Assembly: GCA_042217615.1 (NCBI GenBank)
Contig: JBDGSI010000044.1
Coordinates: 1 to 11,044 of the forward strand
Length of the DNA: 11,044 bases
Origin: JBDGSM01 sp042217615
GTDB taxonomy: Archaea; Nanohalarchaeota; Nanosalinia; Nanosalinales; Nanosalinaceae
Reading direction: 5' to 3'
How positions within the stretch are numbered: the stretch's first letter is position 1; the number at the start of each line of letters is the position of its first letter. Under the pieces are notes generated by a model. It was not told the DNA's origin. It ran no database searches and was given only the letters and a program-made list of their open reading frames with translations. The position numbers and the translations under genes were made by a program. Positions 7,243-11,044 of the stretch are shown piece by piece.

Positions 7243-7742
7243 TGCAGCCTCTTCAACTGCTGAGTCAGATGCCTGGGGAAATGGTAAGCGTCCTACTTGT
7301 ATTGCTGCTTATCGCAGTACTGGTTGCAGCGTATAAACTGATGGAAATGGTGTTTGAAACCCTTGCAGTAGCCACGCTCTCAGCCTTCTACTATACAGGC
7401 CTCACCTACCTTTTCACAAATATGTCAGGTTTCGAAATCAACGAAATGCTTCTATTCGTCTTCCTCGGCGCAGCACTTTACCTGTTATACAGCTTCCTGT
7501 ACACAGTAGCTACCACGGCATCCGCCTTCGTAGGAATACCTCTAAAAATAGTGAAAACAGTCGGAAGCTCAATTCACACCGCAGTAGAGAAGGCAAGTGA
7601 AAAAGCTGAAGAAGCAAGTAAAGAAAGAAAAAAGAAGAAAAAGACTCAGAGAAAACAGGAAGAGAATGACTCAGAGGAAAACAAGCAATCCACAAAAGAA
7701 GTAGTGCTTGACAAAGTAAAAGAAGAAGGTGAAACAGACTAA
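7242..7742 (+). CDS. Three-helix membrane protein with basic cytoplasmic tail, unknown function
   Basis: No family is recognised. From the ATG at 7242 the product has 166 residues. Three hydrophobic helices are visible at about 14-32 (VSVLLVLLLIAVLVAAYKL), 39-59 and 69-90. A charged, probably helical tail runs from about 108, containing a KERKKKKKTQRK cluster, and then turns acidic towards the C-terminus. The ATG overlaps the TGA of the surface-protein gene by one base (TGATG), so translation is coupled; a GTG three bases earlier is an alternative start. Tight coupling suggests that it works with the large surface protein, perhaps as a membrane partner or scaffold, with the basic tail contacting nucleic acid or acidic proteins. 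That role is inference. Confidence 0.72.
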   Translation: MQPLQLLSQMPGEMVSVLLVLLLIAVLVAAYKLMEMVFETLAVATLSAFYYTGLTYLFTNMSGFEINEMLLFVFLGAALYLLYSFLYTVATTASAFVGIPLKIVKTVGSSIHTAVEKASEKAEEASKERKKKKKTQRKQEENDSEENKQSTKEVVLDKVKEEGETD

Positions 7743-8354
7743 ATGAACTCAAAAATACTGACAGCGGTGCTATTAACACTGACAGCAGCATTCCTATTCA
7801 TGAACACAGGAACAAACCCTGGAAACACACTGCCAGACCTGGAAACACAGAAAGAAAAACCAACCCCGCATACACCTGTCAAACTGGAGATAACATCCAT
7901 TCCCAGCAAAAAAATACAGGTAAACGGCGATATCACAGTCCAAGGCCTCAAAGAGTACACTTCCTCAAAAGTAGACATCAGATCAAAAAACGATATACTG
8001 TTCAAAAACTTTAGAGGAACAGTAAGGCCTGGAAACACTTCTTCAGTGAACGGAAACGCTCAAGGCTTTACTTCAAACGGTGTGGACGTAGCTCAAGGCC
8101 TTAAACTAGACTTAAAAACCTCAAGCCAGGAGATTAAGGTTGAAAGAGCTAGAAAAACCTCTCTAAGACTTGAGGAAGTTGACTTATCTCTCTCCGCTGA
8201 CAACTCTACTACGCAGATCATCAAAGAAAATACAACAGTGGAAATTGACTCATTCTCAGGAAACATCAGTTTCAGGCCTCAACAACAGTTAATGGATCTG
8301 GAAGGTAGAATCCATCTCTTGAAAGCTGGAAAAACAATCTTCGGAAGCCAGTAA
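7743..8354 (+). CDS. Exported beta-rich protein, unknown function
   Basis: A 203-residue product not assigned to a family. It begins with a hydrophobic segment, 'MNSKILTAVLLTLTAAFLFMNTG', typical of a signal peptide or uncleaved anchor, followed by a Pro/Thr-rich linker. The rest alternates short hydrophobic and polar stretches (for example 'KIQVNGDITVQGLKEY', 'TTVEIDSFSGNISF'), suggesting repeated beta strands with a faint resemblance to OstA/LptA-type beta folds; I would not assign it there. Its ATG starts the base after the preceding TAA (TAAATG), so it is coupled to the membrane protein upstream and probably belongs to the same envelope module. No lipobox cysteine is present. Confidence 0.7.
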   Translation: MNSKILTAVLLTLTAAFLFMNTGTNPGNTLPDLETQKEKPTPHTPVKLEITSIPSKKIQVNGDITVQGLKEYTSSKVDIRSKNDILFKNFRGTVRPGNTSSVNGNAQGFTSNGVDVAQGLKLDLKTSSQEIKVERARKTSLRLEEVDLSLSADNSTTQIIKENTTVEIDSFSGNISFRPQQQLMDLEGRIHLLKAGKTIFGSQ

Positions 8355-8364
8355 ATTCCTGGAA

Positions 8365-8372
8365 AAGGAGGA
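8365..8372 (+). promoter_or_regulatory. Strong Shine-Dalgarno site of trmJ-like gene
   Basis: AAGGAGGA ends ten bases before the ATG at 8383. It is among the strongest ribosome binding sites in the window and suggests trmJ is translated as an internal gene of the preceding operon. Confidence 0.65.
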
Positions 8373-8382
8373 AAAACCCTTT

Positions 8383-8949
8383 ATGGATAAAATAGTTTTA
8401 GTCGAACCGGAAACCCCTGAAAATACGGGTTTTATAGCCAGACTCGCATCCAACTACAAAGCAGATCTGAGACTGATAAAACCAGAGTTCAATCTTAAAG
8501 AAGCCCGTGAAACCGCTGCAAATGCACAGAACAAGCTTAGAGAAGCCAGGATATTTCAAAGCACGGAAAAAGCGGTTGAAGACATTGATTTCATAGTAGG
8601 GACAAAGCCTGGAAAAGGAATAACTGTCAAAGAATTCCAGCCCCGGGAAAACACGTCAGTAATGATTGGAAGAGAAAGCAGAGGCCTTTCAAACAGAGAA
8701 CTTGAACTATGTGACGCCACAGTACATATAAACCCTCCAGGATACAGCTCGTTGAACCAGAGCCATGCAGCAGCTATAATGCTTCACGAGCTCTCAAAAA
8801 CCAGTGAAGAAGGTCTTGGAAAGGAACAGAAAAAGGCTTTGAGCTCTAAGCTGGAAGGCCTTGACAAGCTCAGGGAACTGGTTCTAAGAGGTTCTCCAAC
8901 CGGTAAAGAGTTCAACCGTTTAATGGGGGAGCTGGAAAAACAGGAATAA
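8383..8949 (+). CDS. trmJ: TrmJ-like SPOUT tRNA/rRNA 2'-O-methyltransferase
   Basis: A 188-residue SPOUT-class (SpoU/TrmH superfamily) RNA 2'-O-methyltransferase. The three signature motifs are present: 'LVEPETPENTGFIARLA' at 6-22 with N14 and R20; 'MIGRESRGLSNREL' at about 94-107; and 'SSLNQSHAAAIMLHEL' at about 121-136, which forms the SAM-binding trefoil knot. Among archaeal members, TrmJ modifies position 32 in the tRNA anticodon loop; the 'VEP...N.G..AR' start and order of motifs fit TrmJ best. The C-terminal extension ('KLEGLDKLRELVLRGSPTGKEFNRLMGELEKQE') looks like the helical dimer or tRNA-binding tail, though the protein is somewhat short for the family. It follows the envelope genes by 28 bases. 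Confidence 0.85.
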   Translation: MDKIVLVEPETPENTGFIARLASNYKADLRLIKPEFNLKEARETAANAQNKLREARIFQSTEKAVEDIDFIVGTKPGKGITVKEFQPRENTSVMIGRESRGLSNRELELCDATVHINPPGYSSLNQSHAAAIMLHELSKTSEEGLGKEQKKALSSKLEGLDKLRELVLRGSPTGKEFNRLMGELEKQE

Positions 8950-8970
8950 GGGTTTACAGCAGACTTTAAA

Positions 8971-8976
8971 TTTTTT
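8971..8976 (+). terminator. T6 terminator after trmJ-like gene
   Basis: A TTTTTT tract preceded by TTTAAA lies 22-27 bases after the trmJ-like stop. A new promoter follows about 30 bases later, so this probably ends the operon that begins near 4471. Confidence 0.45.
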
Positions 8977-9003
8977 CTCAGAGAGGGAGAGAGGTGTAAG
9001 GGG

Positions 9004-9010
9004 TTAAAAA
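9004..9010 (+). promoter_or_regulatory. Probable TATA box of the DUF1512 gene
   Basis: TTAAAAA preceded by AAGGGG lies 25-31 bases upstream of the ATG at 9035, implying a leaderless or very short leader. No Shine-Dalgarno sequence precedes the ATG. Confidence 0.4.
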
Positions 9011-9034
9011 GCTGGAACCTAGTTTTTACTAAAT

Positions 9035-10312
9035 ATGGTATTCGGCTTGATCGGTTCGGACGGAGGAGGCCTTCTAACCCAGTTATACAGAGTTGCGATG
9101 ATTCTATCATTCCTTGTTTTCCCCGTGCTGATTGTATTCGGTCCCAGGTTAATGATCTGGAGGATTACGAAGAGAGTTGACGCAGCTCTACTCAACCTTG
9201 AGGCCTTTCGAAACGATACAGAGTCCTACTTCTTGGAAAAGCTTAAGCCGGAGATGAGCGATTCTTTCAAGGAGAAGTTCCGTTCAATGAAGAATTTCCA
9301 GGTCTCACAGCCGGCGAACATTGACCCGGCGGGAATGGTAAGCAGGCTGGAAAACGTTCTTGACGCATCTGAGGACAAGTTTAACCGTTTCGTAGAGAGA
9401 AATGCTGAGACAGAGGATGATGAAGAGCTTGCAAACCTGAATATGGCTTTCAAAGGAGTTATGGGGACTCAGCAAATCTTCAAAGTTATGAGACATTACA
9501 GAGAACTGATTTCGAAGACCGGGAACATCCAGTTAATCAGTATAGCACAGATGATGATCCCTATCTACAAGGAAATAGCTGAAGCACAGAAAGACGCTAC
9601 AAGAGCCTTTGTAGACCAAGCACCTACCGGTGATGGAATCGGACCATTAGTCGCTGCAAAACTGATCGAAGAACATTCCGGAGAAATATCCGAGGACATA
9701 ATGCATTCAGAAGAAGAAATAGAAGGAAACCCGGTACACGTGATAAAATCAAAAGGTCCTGGAGCCAGGCTAGGAAAATACGGAGACGCAATAGAAAAAC
9801 TAGCTGAAGAACACCAGCTGAACGCAATTATAACAGTAGACGCAGCCTCAAAATTCGAGGGAGAAGAAACAGGGACAGTAAACGAAGGAGTAGGAGTTAT
9901 GATGGGAGGCCCCGGCGTAGAAAAAACAAAAATAGAAGAAAAAGCCGTCGAAGTAGACGTACCTTTAGAAGGCATAGTAATCAAACAAAGCCCTCCAGAA
10001 GCAAGTAAACCAATGAAAAAAGAAATCTACGAAGCAAGAGAAAAAGCCGAAAACAAAGTAAGAGAAATAATCAACGAATACAACGGCAGAGTAGCAGTAG
10101 TAGGAGTAGGAAACACCTGCGGAATACCCAACAGAAAAGAAGAAATACCAGACCTCGAAGAAAAACTGGAAAAATACTGGAAAGAATACGAAGAACAAGA
10201 AGAAGACGAAGTCAGCCACATGGGCCTAATGTCAGCAATCCCAGGAGCAGCAACCAGCAACAACAAACTCAAAGAAACAGCAAACCAACTACTCTGGAAC
10301 ATCCCACGCTAA
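9035..10312 (+). CDS. DUF1512-like membrane-anchored protein
   Basis: A 425-residue protein resembling the archaeal DUF1512 family, of unknown function. An N-terminal transmembrane helix (about 18-40, 'VAMILSFLVFPVLIVFGPRLMIW') is followed by a helical cytoplasmic region. A conserved-looking domain contains 'QAPTGDGIGPLVAAKLIEEHSG' (about 195-216), 'KSKGPGARLGKYGDAIEKL', 'TVDAASKFEGEETGTVNEGVGVMMGG' and 'IVIKQSPPEASKPMKKEI'; the glycine-rich stretches suggest a nucleotide- or ligand-binding fold. I assign the family from memory of these motifs. The start follows a promoter-like box. The last third has an extreme codon bias: in the final 101 sense codons none end in T and only six end in G. 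It converges on the zinc-finger gene with about 60 bases between the stops. Confidence 0.72.
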   Translation: MVFGLIGSDGGGLLTQLYRVAMILSFLVFPVLIVFGPRLMIWRITKRVDAALLNLEAFRNDTESYFLEKLKPEMSDSFKEKFRSMKNFQVSQPANIDPAGMVSRLENVLDASEDKFNRFVERNAETEDDEELANLNMAFKGVMGTQQIFKVMRHYRELISKTGNIQLISIAQMMIPIYKEIAEAQKDATRAFVDQAPTGDGIGPLVAAKLIEEHSGEISEDIMHSEEEIEGNPVHVIKSKGPGARLGKYGDAIEKLAEEHQLNAIITVDAASKFEGEETGTVNEGVGVMMGGPGVEKTKIEEKAVEVDVPLEGIVIKQSPPEASKPMKKEIYEAREKAENKVREIINEYNGRVAVVGVGNTCGIPNRKEEIPDLEEKLEKYWKEYEEQEEDEVSHMGLMSAIPGAATSNNKLKETANQLLWNIPR

Positions 10313-10315
10313 CAG

Positions 10316-10349
10316 AAAAAAGGCCTTACAAAAAACTCAAAAAAGGCCT
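10316..10349. repeat. Direct repeat AAAAAAGGCCT, two copies
   Basis: The 11-base sequence AAAAAAGGCCT occurs at 10316-10326 and 10339-10349 between two convergent genes. On the - strand each copy is the AGGCCT palindrome followed by six T, resembling a minimal terminator unit. Confidence 0.6.
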
Positions 10350-10355
10350 GAAAAA
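10316..10355 (-). terminator. Multiple T-tract terminator of the zinc-finger gene
   Basis: Read on the - strand, the 55 bases after the zinc-finger stop hold four T-tracts of five or six residues (complement of A-runs at 10351-10355, 10339-10344, 10330-10335 region and 10316-10321). T-tracts of this kind terminate archaeal transcription. No matching + strand T-tract is seen for the DUF1512 gene before it enters the opposing gene. Confidence 0.55.
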
Positions 10356-10371
10356 TTCTCTTCTCCAACCT

Positions 10372-10560
10372 TTACCCTTCTTCTCCAGATCCGAAAAACT
10401 TTTTCTTCAAAGAAGCAACAAGGCCTTCACCACGCCTGGCATCAAGCACTTCAACATCTTCAGTCCCATGCATCATACCAGCATGCTTCTTCAAAGCCTT
10501 CTCAGACGAAAAAACCTTGCCACAATCACCGCACTCCAAAACATCATCAAAATCGGACAT
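10372..10560 (-). CDS. Small C2H2 zinc-finger protein
   Basis: A 62-residue protein with one complete classical zinc finger at residues 10-31: C10-x2-C13-x12-H26-x4-H31, with the conserved aromatic F17 and hydrophobic L23 in place. The acidic N-terminus (MSDFDDVLE) and a basic-then-acidic tail ('SLKKKFFGSGEEG') flank it. Small single-finger C2H2 proteins are common in halophilic archaea, where some act as regulators or adaptors; the specific target here is unknown. The start codon is supported by a promoter-like box 26-38 bases upstream and a purine-rich GGAGG stretch on the - strand. It is the only - strand gene found, convergent with the DUF1512 gene and divergent from the structured region at 10641. 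Confidence 0.8.
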   Translation of the reverse strand: MSDFDDVLECGDCGKVFSSEKALKKHAGMMHGTEDVEVLDARRGEGLVASLKKKFFGSGEEG

Positions 10561-10585
10561 AACAAGAAACCACTCCTACCTCCAC

Positions 10586-10598
10586 AAATAAAAAACCC
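10586..10598 (-). promoter_or_regulatory. Probable promoter of the zinc-finger gene
   Basis: On the - strand GGGTTTTTTATTT lies 26-38 bases upstream of the ATG (10560). It closely matches the GG-T6-A box before the gene at 4471, so initiation is expected at or just before the start codon. It may also mark a divergent intergenic region serving the RNA candidate on the other strand. Confidence 0.45.
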
Positions 10599-10640
10599 AT
10601 AAAACACAAAAAAGCTTCCTCCCAAGAAAAAACAATACAA

Positions 10641-10913
10641 TGACCGGTGAACACGTTCCGCAGCTTTCTCAGACGAGAAAGACTGCTCAAGCACTCTTCC
10701 TGGAATCAGGAAGGTGCGTTCCGCAGGAACTTCAGAAAGTTCCATCATCAGAAACGGTTCAGTAGAACCGATTACAGAAAACTTCTTCTTAGCCGCCGGT
10801 CTAACCAACTCAACGTGATACACATGACACAACTAGACTCAACAATGGGTGGACGCGTTCCACACGACTGGTTCCGCTCAGTCGACACGCAATAAAGCCT
10901 TGCAAAGCAAGGC
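10641..10913 (+). ncRNA. Candidate structured non-coding RNA, new type
   Basis: Perfect local hairpins follow one another: CTTTCTC/GAGAAAG (10664-10681), extended by GCAG/CTGC (10660-10663, 10683-10686) with one bulged A; CTTCCTG/CAGGAAG (10696-10713), extended by GCAC/GTGC (10691-10694, 10714-10717) with one bulged T; GGAACTT/AAGTTCC (10726-10743); CGGTTC/GAACCG (10755-10770); GTGGA/TCCAC (10849-10863); CGACTG/CAGTCG (10865-10884); GCCTTGC/GCAAGGC (10897-10913). GACCGGTG (10642-10649) can pair with CGCCGGTC (10794-10801), enclosing the first four. Two G-U pairs and A-rich loops favour the + strand. CG dinucleotides are denser than in flanking DNA. CGTTCCGCAG occurs twice (10654, 10717). RNase P and SRP signatures are not seen. 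Exact ends, promoter and function are unknown; a degenerate gene is the main alternative. Confidence 0.42.
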
Positions 10914-10944
10914 ATTCCAAACTTCTCAAAACCTAGATAACCTA

Positions 10945-11023
10945 AATCATTCTGTAGGAAGTTTCCTTAACTCCACAGTTCTGGGGGCTGCCTATAACTG
11001 TGAAGAACAGAATAATTATGATT
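10945..11023. other. Second nested inverted-repeat domain
   Basis: AATCAT (10945-10950) pairs with ATGATT (11018-11023), and TCTGT (10951-10955) with ACAGA (11007-11011), leaving a six-base bulge. Inside lie the near-palindrome AGGAAGTTTCCT (10956-10967) and a 7-bp stem, CACAGTT (10974-10980) with AACTGTG (10996-11002), capped by a loop containing GGGGGCTGCC. It may be a second domain of the RNA candidate at 10641 or a separate element that continues past the window edge. The strand cannot be decided. No convincing protein is encoded here. Confidence 0.3.
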
Positions 11024-11044
11024 CCAGCTTCTTCTCAGACCTTG

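Larger units (their letters stand above)
241..10426. repeat. Highly iterated palindrome AGGCCT, 33 copies
   Basis: By reading, AGGCCT occurs 33 times, first at 241-246 and last at 10421-10426. Examples are 431, 698, 740, 1178, 1334, 1974, 2195, 2224, 3434, 3488, 3719, 3897, 4106, 4211, 4764, 5445, 5616, 5690, 6416, 6774, 7397, 7943, 8025, 8096, 8274, 8682, 8856, 9067, 9201, 10321 and 10344. Only about seven other GGCC tetramers were noticed, so nearly all GGCC sits in this hexamer. Of 28 coding copies, 4, 7 and 17 fall in the three codon phases (encoding Arg-Pro, Ala-centred or Gly-Leu contexts), and five are intergenic. Gaps without copies are 2230-3433, 9207-10320 and 10427-11044. Confidence 0.75.

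Noticed and set aside
9565..10302. Several long - strand open frames opposite the DUF1512 gene
   Set aside because: They arise because the + strand gene uses almost only A/C-ending codons, which suppresses stops on the other strand. Their products are low-complexity Phe/Ser/Tyr-rich sequences.
10491..10832. A 113-codon open frame on the - strand across the hairpin region, starting with TTG
   Set aside because: It is preceded directly by a stop, has no ATG start or ribosome binding site, runs into the T-rich promoter of the zinc-finger gene (giving a Phe/Cys/Gly-rich tail) and overlaps that gene in another frame. A decayed zinc-finger paralogue remains possible because of the shared FSSEKA.
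10647..10895. An 82-codon + strand open frame starting with GTG
   Set aside because: The product is strongly basic and Arg/His-rich, unlike the acidic neighbours. It lies codon-for-codon opposite another open frame, and it is made largely of hairpin arms, so openness is more likely a by-product of the palindromes.
10641..11023. RNase P RNA, SRP RNA or a C/D or H/ACA guide RNA
   Set aside because: I looked on both strands for the RNase P GAGGAAAGTCC and ACAGAA...GGCTTA blocks and for the SRP helix 8 GGAAGG...AGCAG signature, and found no convincing match. A TGATGA on the - strand is followed by CTGA too closely for a C/D RNA. Covariance-model searches would be decisive.
11016..11044. Possible C-terminus of a - strand gene reading RSEKKLES then stop
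   Set aside because: Only eight residues are visible, and the segment overlaps one arm of the inverted repeat at 10945-11023. The opposing + strand frame is also open to the window edge, so no call can be supported.
1..11044. CRISPR array, insertion sequence, transposase or prophage genes
   Set aside because: No regularly spaced direct repeats of suitable length, no terminal inverted repeats flanking a transposase, and no integrase or phage-like proteins are present.

Overview
The window reads as a piece of a small, gene-dense, probably halophilic archaeal genome. Core genes are archaeal: ribosomal protein L21e, the Rpb4-like polymerase subunit RpoF, a DUF655 protein, RsmA/KsgA, an Mtq2-like HemK methyltransferase and a DUF1512 protein. 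Proteins are rich in Asp/Glu, GC looks like the low to mid 40s by eye, and several genes appear leaderless. A DPANN archaeon of the Nanohaloarchaeota type (Nanosalina-like) fits best, but that is inference.

Layout: (1) 1-1905, a translation/transcription cluster on the + strand: end of L21e, rpoF, then DUF655 and rsmA with an ATGA overlap. (2) 1933-2211, a small exported or anchored protein of unknown function. (3) 2310-4439, pyrG (CTP synthase) and an Mtq2/HemK-type methyltransferase. (4) 4471-8354, three tightly coupled envelope genes of unknown function: a large sequon-rich surface protein with a signal peptide and C-terminal anchor, a three-helix membrane protein with a basic tail, and an exported beta-rich protein. 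trmJ-like follows at 8383-8949. (5) 9035-10312, a membrane-anchored DUF1512 protein. It converges on (6) a small C2H2 zinc-finger gene on the - strand (10372-10560). (7) 10561-11044 has no convincing protein gene. It holds a dense cluster of perfect short hairpins that looks like an undescribed structured RNA, followed by a second nested inverted-repeat domain.

Two signals cut across the genes. The palindrome AGGCCT occurs 33 times, about once per 335 bp against two to three expected. It lies in all three codon phases and in intergenic DNA, so it behaves like a highly iterated palindrome kept at the DNA level. Synonymous codon choice also switches between A/C-ending and T/G-ending blocks inside single genes. 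The extreme case is the last 101 sense codons of the DUF1512 gene, which contain no T-ending codon.

Most transcription units have a T/A-rich box about 22-37 bases upstream of the chosen start codon, implying leaderless or very short-leader mRNAs. DUF655 is the exception, with a longer leader, two small hairpins and a GGAGGT ribosome binding site; trmJ also has a strong Shine-Dalgarno sequence.
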